Shown piece by piece: positions 57,147 through 64,000 of a stretch of DNA of 64,000 bases. The notes beneath the pieces were generated by a model that saw nothing but the letters and a program-made list of their open reading frames with translations, was not told the DNA's origin and searched no databases. Source of the stretch: Actinoplanes auranticolor (GTDB taxonomy: Bacteria; Actinomycetota; Actinomycetes; Mycobacteriales; Micromonosporaceae). The DNA lies in contig NZ_BOQL01000004.1 of assembly GCF_018332655.1 (NCBI RefSeq), positions 30,347-94,346 on the forward strand. Direction: 5' to 3'. A program made the translations under genes and the position numbers. Position 1 is the first letter of the stretch; every line of letters begins with the position of its first letter.

Positions 57147-59354
57147 TCAGAGTTCGGCCGGGGCCGGTTCGCGGATCAGCAGGCCGGGCACCGAGGCCGC
57201 GTCGCCGGGACGGCCGAACAGGTAGCCCTGGCCCTGGTCGCACCCGATCTGCCGGAGCATCATCCACTGGCCCTCGGTCTCGATGCCCTCGGCCACGGTC
57301 TGCAGCCGCAGCGCCTGCCCGAGGGCCACCACCGCGTCCACCAGCGCCACGTCGTCCGCGTCGGTGTCCACCTGCTCCACGAACGTCCGGTCGATCTTGA
57401 TGATGTCGACCGGGAGCTGCTTGAGGTAGTTCAGCGACGAGTAGCCGGTGCCGAAGTCGTCGATCGCCAGCCGGACGCCCAGCGCCCGCAGCGCGCGCAG
57501 CGTCTCGATCGCCCCGGTGATGTCCTCCATCAGCATCGACTCGGTGATCTCCAGGGTCAGCGAACCGGCCGGGATGCCGGCGTCGCCGATCGCCGCCGCC
57601 ACGTCCGCGACCAGGCCGGCGTACTGGAACTGCCGCGCGGACAGGTTGACGTTGACCTTGAGTCCGGCCGCGGCCGGCGTCTCGCGGCGCCAGCGCGCCA
57701 GCTGCGCGCAGGCCTCGCGCAGGACCCACCGGCCGAGCGGCACGATCAGGCCGTTGGCCTCGGCCGTCGCGATGAACTGGTACGGGCTGAGCAGCCCGTC
57801 CTCGGGATGCTGCCACCGCACCAGCGCCTCGACCGCGGTCGTCCGCTGCGTGGCCAGGTCCACCACCGGCTGGTAGAGCAGGACGAACTGCTCCTGCTCC
57901 AGGCCCAGCTCCATGTCGACGCGCTGCTGCGCCTCCTCCAGCACCGACCGCGACATCGACGGGGAGAACACCGCGTAGGCGTTGCGGCCGGCCCGCTTGG
58001 CGGCGTACATCGCCAGGTCGGCGTCGCGCAGCAGTTGCCCGGCGGGCAGGTCGCCGCTGGCGATGCCGATGCTCAGCGAACAGGTCACGTCGCGGCTGTC
58101 CAGCCGGACCTGCTCGCGGCCGGCCAGCAGCAGCCGCTCGGCCAGCGCGACAGCGTCAGCCCCGTCCAGGTCCTCGACCAGGATGGCGAACTCGTCCCCG
58201 CCGAGGCGGGCGAGGGTGTCGCCGGGGCGCATCTCCGCGCGCAGCCGCCCGGCCAGGGTCGCCAGCAGTTCGTCGCCGGCGCTGTGCCCCAGGTTGTCGT
58301 TGACCAGCTTGAAGTCGTCCAGGTCGATGAGCAGCACGGTGACGCCACCGCCGGCCCGGCGCCGGACGGCCTGTTCGAGCCGGTCGCGGAACAGGGCCCG
58401 GTTCGGCAGCCCGGTCAGCGAGTCGGTGAACGCCTGCCGGCTGAGCTGCTCCTCGAGCTCCTTGCGCCGGCCGATGTCGCGCAGGCTGATCACGGCGGCG
58501 CGCAGGTCGGCGTCGTCGGTCCGGTTGGTGCCGATCACGTCCAGATGCAGCCAGGTGCCGTCGGGCCGGCGCAGCCGCGCCTCGGTCCGGGCGGTGCCGC
58601 CGGGCACGGCGAAGAGGGCGCCCATCCACGCCCGCAGGCCGGCGAGCTCCTCGGGATGGGCCAGCTCGACCAGTGCCTTGCCGGTGACCTCGGCGCCGGT
58701 GAGACCGAAGATCCGCTGGGCGGACGGGCTGGCGTAGCGGACCGCGCCCGTGACGTCGATCGCGAACACCGCGTCGGAGGCGGCCTCGAGCAGCATCTCG
58801 GTGCGGTGCTCGGCGGCCTGCCGGCGCCGGTCCAGCCGCCGCCGGCTGCGCGCGTTGATCGAGTTCAACGCCACCAGGCAGGCCATGATGGCCACCAGGG
58901 ACACGGTGGAGACGGCGTTGGCCCCGGTCAGGTCAGGTAGCAGCGCCAGGTAGCCGGCCGCGGCGAGCGCCCCGAGGCCCACCACGACCGTGGGCCCGTA
59001 CAGGGAGGCGGCGGTCACCATGATCAGGGCGATGCCGGACAGATAGAGCAACAGCCCGTCCTGGTCGATCGTGGAGAACAGGAATGCCAGCGGCAGCTCG
59101 GCGACCCACCAGAGGACCAGCCAGCCCCGCACCCGGGGGCTGCGGACGAGCCGGGCCCACGGCAGCAGAGCGGCCGCGATCTGCACGAGCGCCGCGGCCA
59201 GGATCGGGCCGAGCATCCAGCGCCGGTCCGTGTCCCAGTCCACGGCCACCCGTACGCAGCCGAGCAGGGTCACCCCGGCGGCGACCGAGGCCCCGATCCG
59301 GATCTGCCGCGCCCAGTACTCCGCGGTGCTGTCGTCGAACTCCGCCGGTTGCAC
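57147..59354 (-). CDS. Membrane PAS-GGDEF-EAL cyclic-di-GMP enzyme
   Basis: This is a 735-residue protein with six or seven N-terminal helices (about 20-185), a PAS domain (LLEAASDAVFAIDVTGAVRY), a GGDEF domain with intact RLGGDEFAIL and an EAL domain with AVEALVRW, LTLEITESML and IDDFGTGYSSL. Both cyclase and phosphodiesterase motifs look complete. I start at GTG 59354 (VQPAEFDDSTAEYW), after AGGG; upstream in-frame sequence contains no better start. It is convergent with the ferredoxin gene. No clear signal is known for the membrane part. Confidence 0.9.
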   Translation of the reverse strand: MQPAEFDDSTAEYWARQIRIGASVAAGVTLLGCVRVAVDWDTDRRWMLGPILAAALVQIAAALLPWARLVRSPRVRGWLVLWWVAELPLAFLFSTIDQDGLLLYLSGIALIMVTAASLYGPTVVVGLGALAAAGYLALLPDLTGANAVSTVSLVAIMACLVALNSINARSRRRLDRRRQAAEHRTEMLLEAASDAVFAIDVTGAVRYASPSAQRIFGLTGAEVTGKALVELAHPEELAGLRAWMGALFAVPGGTARTEARLRRPDGTWLHLDVIGTNRTDDADLRAAVISLRDIGRRKELEEQLSRQAFTDSLTGLPNRALFRDRLEQAVRRRAGGGVTVLLIDLDDFKLVNDNLGHSAGDELLATLAGRLRAEMRPGDTLARLGGDEFAILVEDLDGADAVALAERLLLAGREQVRLDSRDVTCSLSIGIASGDLPAGQLLRDADLAMYAAKRAGRNAYAVFSPSMSRSVLEEAQQRVDMELGLEQEQFVLLYQPVVDLATQRTTAVEALVRWQHPEDGLLSPYQFIATAEANGLIVPLGRWVLREACAQLARWRRETPAAAGLKVNVNLSARQFQYAGLVADVAAAIGDAGIPAGSLTLEITESMLMEDITGAIETLRALRALGVRLAIDDFGTGYSSLNYLKQLPVDIIKIDRTFVEQVDTDADDVALVDAVVALGQALRLQTVAEGIETEGQWMMLRQIGCDQGQGYLFGRPGDAASVPGLLIREPAPAEL

Positions 59355-59418
59355 GAGCCCTGGAATCGGCAGCCCGGCAGCTTCCGTGAGGGAAACCGGG
59401 CCCTGAGGCGTACCCCCG

Positions 59419-60399
59419 TCACCACGCCCACGCCTCAGGGCCCGGACCGCCGTTGCCGACGGGCGGGAAGATCCGGTCCAGCTCATCCAGGGTCTCCGCG
59501 GCAAGCTCGGTGTCCAGCGCCAGCAACGGCAGGTCCAGCTGCTGCGGCGTACGCGGGCCGAGCACCGGCGCGGTGACCCCGGGCCGCGACAGCAGCCAGG
59601 CCAGCGCGACCGTCGTGGGCTCCTGGCCGAGATCCGCGCACAACTTCTCGAAGCGCTGCAGCGCGGCCCGGTGCGGCTCGACCCGCTCCGGCGCGTGCAG
59701 GACGCTGCGGCCGGCGACGCCCTCGCGCTGCTTGCGCAGCGCGCCGGACAGCGCACCGAAATGCAACGGGGAGTACGGCAGGATGCCGATGCCGAGTTCC
59801 CGGGCGGCGGGCAGCACCTCCAGCTCGACGTGCCGGGTGAGCAGGTTGTACTTGGGTTGCTCGCTCACCAGCCCCAGATAGTGGCGCCGGTCGGCGGCGG
59901 CCTGGGCCCGGGCCAGATGCCAGCCGGCGAAGTTCGACGAACCCGCGTACCGGATCTTGCCCTGGCCGGTGAGCGTCTCCATCGCCTGCCAGATCTCCTC
60001 CCACGGGGTGTCCCGCTGGATGTGGTGCAGCTGCAGCAGGTCGATCCAGTCGGTGCGCAGCCGGCGCAACGACGCCTCGCAGGAGGCGATGATGTGCCGC
60101 GCGGAGAGGCCGCCGTCGTTGGGCCGGTCGCTCATCGGCGCGTAGACCTTGGTGGCGAGCACGATCTGGTCGCGGGCGCCGGACTTCTCCAGCCAGCTGC
60201 CGATGAACCGCTCGCTGAGCCCGTCGCCGGTCTCCCGGCCGTACATGTTGGCGGTGTCGACGAAGGTGATCCCGGCGCCCAGCGCGCGGTCGAGAACGGC
60301 ATGGGACTCGGGCTCGCCGATCTGCCAGGCGAAGTTCATGGTGCCCAGGCACAGGCGGCTGACCCGCAGGCCGGTACGGCCGAGGTGCACGTAACGCAT
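59419..60399 (-). CDS. Aldo/keto reductase
   Basis: The enzyme has 326 residues. The tetrad residues are Asp and Tyr in FVDTANMYGRETGDG, Lys in VLATKVYAP and His in LLQLHHIQRD. SSNFAGWHLARAQ and LAWLLSRPGVTAPVLGPRTP are NADPH-binding family segments. It is divergent from an ArsR-type regulator, with an inverted repeat in the shared promoter. The carbonyl substrate is unknown. The start ATG gives MRYVHLGRTGLRVSRLCLGT, the normal opening of this family. Confidence 0.92.
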   Translation of the reverse strand: MRYVHLGRTGLRVSRLCLGTMNFAWQIGEPESHAVLDRALGAGITFVDTANMYGRETGDGLSERFIGSWLEKSGARDQIVLATKVYAPMSDRPNDGGLSARHIIASCEASLRRLRTDWIDLLQLHHIQRDTPWEEIWQAMETLTGQGKIRYAGSSNFAGWHLARAQAAADRRHYLGLVSEQPKYNLLTRHVELEVLPAARELGIGILPYSPLHFGALSGALRKQREGVAGRSVLHAPERVEPHRAALQRFEKLCADLGQEPTTVALAWLLSRPGVTAPVLGPRTPQQLDLPLLALDTELAAETLDELDRIFPPVGNGGPGPEAWAW

Positions 60400-60402
60400 G
60401 AC

Positions 60403-60418
60403 ACGACCGTATGGTCGT
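60403..60418. promoter_or_regulatory. Inverted repeat in the reductase/ArsR divergent promoter
   Basis: ACGACC-GTAT-GGTCGT is a perfect 6-bp inverted repeat four bases from the reductase start. A second pair, CGACC and GGTCG, spaced by 10 bases, occurs at about 60441-60460, just before the regulator start. Both are likely operators. Confidence 0.5.
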
Positions 60419-60461
60419 ATTCGCGATGGCCCGAGCCGTTCGACCGTGCTCGAATGGTCGG

Positions 60462-61445
60462 ATGCTCCGGCTCGCATTCGCTCCGGCCGATCTCGCCGGC
60501 GTCCGGTTCGCCCACTCACCGATGGCCGAGGTGATCGCCAGCAGCGTGGCCCTGACCAAGCCGGAGCAGTTCTGGATGTACGCCTCCTGGCGCGCCCAGG
60601 TGCGCCCGGTGCTGGACGCGGCCCGGCTGGAGACGTTCCTCGCGGTGGTGGCGCGCCCGCGGCGCTGGGTGCCCGACTTCCTAAGCCCGGTGCCCGCGAC
60701 CGCGCGGCCGCTGCTGCGCGAGGAGCTGGCGATGATCGCGGAGACCCCGCTCGACCGGGTGGCGTGGGAGGTCGGCTACGCCTGGCGCGGGGTCACCGAC
60801 GTGCCGCCGGTGATCGCCCGCTTCGACCACGATCCGGCGGGCGGGCTGGCGGTGCTGCTGCGCGAGATCCGGCAGTACTTCGAGCTGGCGCTGGCGCCGT
60901 ACTGGTCGCGGCTGCGCGCAGCGGCCGAGGCGGAGATCGCCCACCGCGCCCGGGCGGCGGCCGAGCAGGGGCCCCGGGCCCTGATCCGGGACCTGCACCC
61001 GACGCTGAGCTGGGACGAGACCGACCTGCGGATCGGGCACGGCGACGGGGACGACCACTTCGGCCTGGACGGGCACGGGCTGGCGCTGCTGCCGTCGGGC
61101 TTCGCCGGGCCGAAGGTGTTCGCGATGACGGATACCGGTCAGGGGCGGGCGTTGTGGTATCCGCCGCGGGGCTACGGCGCACTGTGGGACGGCAGCCGGC
61201 GGGCGGAGCCGACGGCGGCGCTCGCGGCGCTGCTCGGGCCGACCCGGGCGGCGGTGCTGACGCTGCTGGAGGTGCCGCACAGCACCGGGGAGGTGGCGGC
61301 GGCGCTGGGCCTCGCGGCGGCGACCGCTTCCCACCATCTGACGACGTTGCGCGACGCGGGGCTGATCGCCGGGTCGCGGGTCGGGCGCAAGCTGGAGTAT
61401 CTGCGGACCGGCCTGGGTGAGCAGCTGGGCGGTGGGGCGGGCTGA
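60462..61445 (+). CDS. ArsR-type winged-helix regulator (DUF5937)
   Basis: The regulator has 327 residues. The N-terminal two thirds is the DUF5937 domain found in actinobacterial regulators (MLRLAFAPADLAGVRFAHSP; RWVPDFLSPVP). The C-terminal winged helix reads ALLGPTRAAVLTLLEVPHST, then GEVAAALGLAAATASHHLTT and LRDAGLIAGSRVGRKLEYLR. ATG 60462 is chosen because the family starts here; an in-frame ATG/GTG at 60411 would overlap the operator. It probably represses itself and the divergent aldo/keto reductase. Confidence 0.88.
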   Translation: MLRLAFAPADLAGVRFAHSPMAEVIASSVALTKPEQFWMYASWRAQVRPVLDAARLETFLAVVARPRRWVPDFLSPVPATARPLLREELAMIAETPLDRVAWEVGYAWRGVTDVPPVIARFDHDPAGGLAVLLREIRQYFELALAPYWSRLRAAAEAEIAHRARAAAEQGPRALIRDLHPTLSWDETDLRIGHGDGDDHFGLDGHGLALLPSGFAGPKVFAMTDTGQGRALWYPPRGYGALWDGSRRAEPTAALAALLGPTRAAVLTLLEVPHSTGEVAAALGLAAATASHHLTTLRDAGLIAGSRVGRKLEYLRTGLGEQLGGGAG

Positions 61446-61579
61446 TCCGCCGCCCAGCTGCCTCTTCGTCCCTTCTCGAGAGCGCTCAGCCGGCCGCACG
61501 ACACCGCACGGCGAGGACCGCGACGATCTTGTCGCCGCTTCACCGCGATCGCCGGAGATCTGAGGTCTTCGACCGCCCG

Positions 61580-62719
61580 TCAGGGTCGTCCGAGGTCCCA
61601 CACGACCGCGTGCGACCCGGTCCCGGTCACCGCGATGGTGCCCGCCACCAGGCCGCGGTCGTTGATGAACTGCACGGAACCGCCCGTGACCCCGCGATCC
61701 AGCGGACCGAGGTCGACCGCGGACGCGCCCCGCCACACCACTCCGCGGCTGCCGCCCAGGTCCGCCACACCGGCCACGCTACCGGCCCCGTTCATCGCCG
61801 TGGCCAGTCCAGTGACGCCGCTGAGCGCGGCGAGGTCGGTCGCCGTACCGCGATGCCAGCGCACCGCGCGCAGGTTCGCGTTGTCGCCGGCATTGCCGCC
61901 GATCTGGCCCCGGTCGTTGATCCCGACCGGATAGCTCTCCGTCCCGCCGAGCGCGCCGAGGTCGGTGAAGACGCCGTTCTCCCACAGGAACGCGTGCCAG
62001 CCCGAATCCGGCACCCGGACCGTGCCGACGACCTGGCCGCGCTCGTTCACGTCGACGGCCATGCTGGCGATGCCGACCGGCGGCGTCAGCCGGATGAGCT
62101 TGCCACCACGCCACAGCGCGGCCTCGGTCTCGGCCCCGTCGGCACTGACGGTCGAACCGGCGATCTCACCGCGATTGTTGATGTCGTCGGCCAGGGTGTC
62201 CCCGCCGAGGCCGGGCAGATCGGTGGCGACGCCGTCCCGCCAGACGAAAGCCTGGCCGTACTGCCCGCTGGTGGCGGTGTAGCGGGTCCCGATGACCCGG
62301 CCGGCGTCGTTGAGCCCGGTCACGGAGATCGCGTCACCGGTGACGGCCGTGAGGTCCCGCATGACGCCGTGCCGCCAGAGGAACGGACGGGCGGTGCCGG
62401 TGCGGGTGACGGCTGTGCCGGCGACGTCGCCACGCTCGTTGACGTCGACGGCGTGGCTGGCGCCGCCACCGGGGAGGACGCCGAGGTCGGTGAGGTGGCC
62501 GGCGCGCCAGCGGAAGGCGTGGGTCTCGCCGGTCGCGGTTTGGCTGGAACCGACGAGGTAGCCGGAGTCGCTCAGGGCGGTGGGGTTGCTCCAGTCGCCG
62601 CCGAGGGTGCCGACATCGCGCGGGGCTGTCGGTGCGGGTGCGGCCGATGCGGGACCTGCGGTGGTGATGAGTGTTGCGGTGGTGATGACGGCTGTGGCCA
62701 GGAATCTGCTCGGACGCAT
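61580..62719 (-). CDS. Secreted HAF-repeat protein
   Basis: The protein has 379 residues, with a signal peptide (cleavage near ASA-APA), then about seven repeats of 45-50 residues. Each has the pattern DLG-x-LGG, a loop of the INDRGQIGG type, and AF-x-W-x-G. Examples are GTLGGDWSNPTALSDSGYLV, ATDLPGLGGDTLADDINNRG and FTDLGALGGTESYPVGINDR. HAF repeats probably fold as a beta-propeller. GGAGGGGGAG gives a clear ribosome binding site for ATG 62719. Function unknown. It is convergent with the ArsR-type gene. Confidence 0.87.
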   Translation of the reverse strand: MRPSRFLATAVITTATLITTAGPASAAPAPTAPRDVGTLGGDWSNPTALSDSGYLVGSSQTATGETHAFRWRAGHLTDLGVLPGGGASHAVDVNERGDVAGTAVTRTGTARPFLWRHGVMRDLTAVTGDAISVTGLNDAGRVIGTRYTATSGQYGQAFVWRDGVATDLPGLGGDTLADDINNRGEIAGSTVSADGAETEAALWRGGKLIRLTPPVGIASMAVDVNERGQVVGTVRVPDSGWHAFLWENGVFTDLGALGGTESYPVGINDRGQIGGNAGDNANLRAVRWHRGTATDLAALSGVTGLATAMNGAGSVAGVADLGGSRGVVWRGASAVDLGPLDRGVTGGSVQFINDRGLVAGTIAVTGTGSHAVVWDLGRP

Positions 62720-62852
62720 CTTCTCCCCCTCCAGAATGTGGCGTACCTCCGCCACTCTCCGGGACCGGGGGCCGGACGTCTGTCCGTCGATCGTCCATGG
62801 TGGATCGGTTGATCGTCAGGCCGGCGTGGTTCGTGGCCTCGTGCCCGCCTGA

Positions 62853-62892
62853 CCCTCACCCCCTCACCCCCTCACCCCCTCACCCCCTCACC
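62853..62892 (+). repeat. Five perfect CCCTCACC tandem repeats
   Basis: Five uninterrupted 8-bp copies lie in the 391-base gap (62720-63110) between the HAF and cutinase genes. The rest of the gap shows no gene. The array is 133 bases upstream of the HAF start, so copy-number change could affect its expression, but that is speculation. Confidence 0.75.
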
Positions 62893-63110
62893 CCGCCTCT
62901 TGCCCCTCACCTGCCCTCGTGGCCATGAAGCGACGCGGCCTCATGGCAATGGGTATGCCTCACCCCGCCGTCAATCGGCGTCACAGAATCTTTCCACCAT
63001 ATTCCGGCGTTTCCCCGCACTCCCGTCCGTGGCGTCCCCCGCGCCGGATCGTCGCGGCGTTTCACCGTGGCGTCACCGGCGGCCGGCTGGGCGGCGAGGT
63101 GAGGCGGGTG

Positions 63111-63809
63111 TCAGCCCAGTTGCGTGGCGACGAACTCCGTCGCGTCGTCCAGGAACTTGTTGTAGTCGAGGTGCGCGGCCAGGCTCGTCCCGCCCTGGCA
63201 GAACCGGTCGTTGCGGTTGCAGAACGACTGCGTCCGGTCCGCGAAGGCGTCCAGCCCGCCGGCACCGCGCGCGAAGACACCGTTCCGGGTGCCGGTGCCC
63301 ACGTTGAAGTCCTCGCCCGCGGTGAACGTCGGGTCGCCGAAGAGCAGGACCGCCGCGACCCGGTCGGACAGGGCGGCCGGGATCGCCGGCTGGCCGGCGG
63401 CACGACCACGGAGCGACCTGCCGGCGAGAGCGTCACCGACCACGTTGGCCCCCTGCGAATACCCCATCAGGACGAACTTGGTGTCCGCGCAGGCCGCAGC
63501 GGTCTGCTGCACGTCCGCGGCGATACTGGTCACGCCTTGCCGGACGCTGGCGGTGTAGTTGAACGAGGCCGGATAGTCGACGGCGGTCGACCGCACCGTC
63601 TGCGGCAGCTCCCGGGTGAGCTGCTGGGCGAGCGGCGTCAGCAGCACGCCCAGCCCGGGCCGCTCGGTCGTCCCCCGGGCGCCGATGACCTCCACGTCCG
63701 GACAGGCATTCCGGGGTGCCTGCGCAGCAAAGGTCAATGGTGCGACAAGCAGGCCGGCCGCTCCGACAACACCCGTCGCCGCGATGGTGAGAACTGTGCG
63801 TAAACGCAT
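63111..63809 (-). CDS. Secreted cutinase-family serine esterase
   Basis: This 232-residue enzyme has a signal peptide (cleavage near FAA-QAP) and the cutinase fold. The nucleophile motif is GYSQG with Ser118; the disulfide/aspartate motif is FCNRNDRFCQGG with Asp201; His213 is in AAHLDYNKF. IGARGTTERPGLGVLL is the first strand and oxyanion region. AAGGGATG is the ribosome binding site for ATG 63809. Actinobacterial members hydrolyse esters, lipids or polyesters outside the cell. Confidence 0.92.
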   Translation of the reverse strand: MRLRTVLTIAATGVVGAAGLLVAPLTFAAQAPRNACPDVEVIGARGTTERPGLGVLLTPLAQQLTRELPQTVRSTAVDYPASFNYTASVRQGVTSIAADVQQTAAACADTKFVLMGYSQGANVVGDALAGRSLRGRAAGQPAIPAALSDRVAAVLLFGDPTFTAGEDFNVGTGTRNGVFARGAGGLDAFADRTQSFCNRNDRFCQGGTSLAAHLDYNKFLDDATEFVATQLG

Positions 63810-63837
63810 TTCGTCATCCCTTTCCGAAGGGCCGAGG

Positions 63838-63843
63838 ACTATA
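63838..63843 (-). promoter_or_regulatory. -10 element upstream of the cutinase gene
   Basis: TATAGT on the minus strand lies 28 bases before the ATG at 63809. The -35 region is not clear. The remaining bases to 64000 show no gene. Confidence 0.45.
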
Positions 63844-64000
63844 TGCATTCCATACGCAGAAACCCGGAAGCCCGCCCAACGCTGAGGATTAAGTCACATC
63901 GAGTGCAGAAATGATCCGCAGGTGGCCGCCATCCGTAGCAGATCCACCGCCCCAGCCGGACGGGCACGAACCGCACCTAAGAGCTCCTAACACGATCTGC

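Noticed and set aside
62919..63803. Long plus-strand frame opposite the cutinase gene
   Set aside because: It is a shadow frame; the minus strand carries signal peptide, GYSQG and the other cutinase motifs.
1..64000. Mobile elements, prophage, CRISPR or a secondary-metabolite cluster
   Set aside because: No transposase, integrase, terminal repeats, spaced repeats or modular synthase genes were seen. The PhzF-like and polyprenyl synthase genes stand in separate contexts.

Overview
The window is very GC-rich, densely packed actinobacterial chromosome, most likely from the Micromonosporaceae (Actinoplanes-like). The main support is a block that keeps the gene order of Mycobacterium tuberculosis Rv1822-Rv1830: CDP-alcohol phosphatidyltransferase, DUF881, small basic protein, DUF881, gcvH, garA, an ftsR-like MerR gene, a DUF151 nuclease and a second MerR gene. 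Other support comes from the mycobacterial-type glgM/glgC pair, the Rv0958/Rv0959-like MoxR-VWA pair, class F sortases, DUF3152, DUF6232 and a cutinase. I see no tRNA, rRNA, CRISPR array, insertion sequence or prophage. The only clear wreckage is a DUF418 remnant near 39.1-39.3 kb.

Layout. 0-5.7 kb: end of a secreted protein, a 32-residue hydrophobic peptide, a DUF3516-type RNA helicase, and an OmpR-type two-component system. 5.8-13.5 kb: asnB, two convergent DUF3152 lipoproteins with full metzincin motifs, a DUF6624 protein, an EamA exporter divergent from a LysR regulator, and a PP2C phosphatase. 13.6-21.2 kb: the conserved growth/division block, in which one DUF881 protein carries a roughly 600-residue repetitive N-terminal extension. 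21.4-31.2 kb: VWA and MoxR proteins, a PhzF-like enzyme, an ABC-F ATPase, a GHL10 hydrolase, an FAD oxidoreductase and glgM. 31.3-34.1 kb: a same-strand row of ECF sigma factor, membrane anti-sigma-like protein, DUF4142 protein and class F sortase, lying between glgM and glgC. 34.3-39.7 kb: glgC, an AraC regulator, a DUF4331 operon, the pseudogene and a DUF6232 protein. 39.7-48.9 kb: a four-gene ABC importer, a serine hydrolase, an ABC-2 exporter facing its own NarL-type two-component system, and a MarR regulator. 49-57.1 kb: an MMPL transporter translationally coupled to an odd polyprenyl synthase, then a SigK/RskA-like pair facing a DUF4397-sortase pair, an LAXTG-anchored protein and a ferredoxin-like protein. 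57.1-64 kb: a GGDEF/EAL protein, an aldo/keto reductase facing an ArsR-type regulator, a HAF-repeat protein and a cutinase.

How the genes work together. The most interesting theme is cell-surface control. There are two separate modules in which a class F sortase gene overlaps by ATGA the gene of a secreted protein with a C-terminal membrane anchor, each beside an ECF sigma/anti-sigma pair. In the second module I find two back-to-back promoter-like elements, GCATCC-N17-CGAAT and GCATCC-N17-CGAAA, that resemble the mycobacterial SigK promoter. They point at the sigma gene and at the DUF4397-sortase pair, which predicts a small self-contained regulon. Several divergent regulator-target pairs (MarR/MMPL, ArsR/AKR, LysR/EamA, NarL-type system/ABC-2) have inverted repeats in the shared promoter. 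Several genes without a good ribosome binding site have a -10 hexamer 6-7 nt before GTG, suggesting leaderless transcripts.
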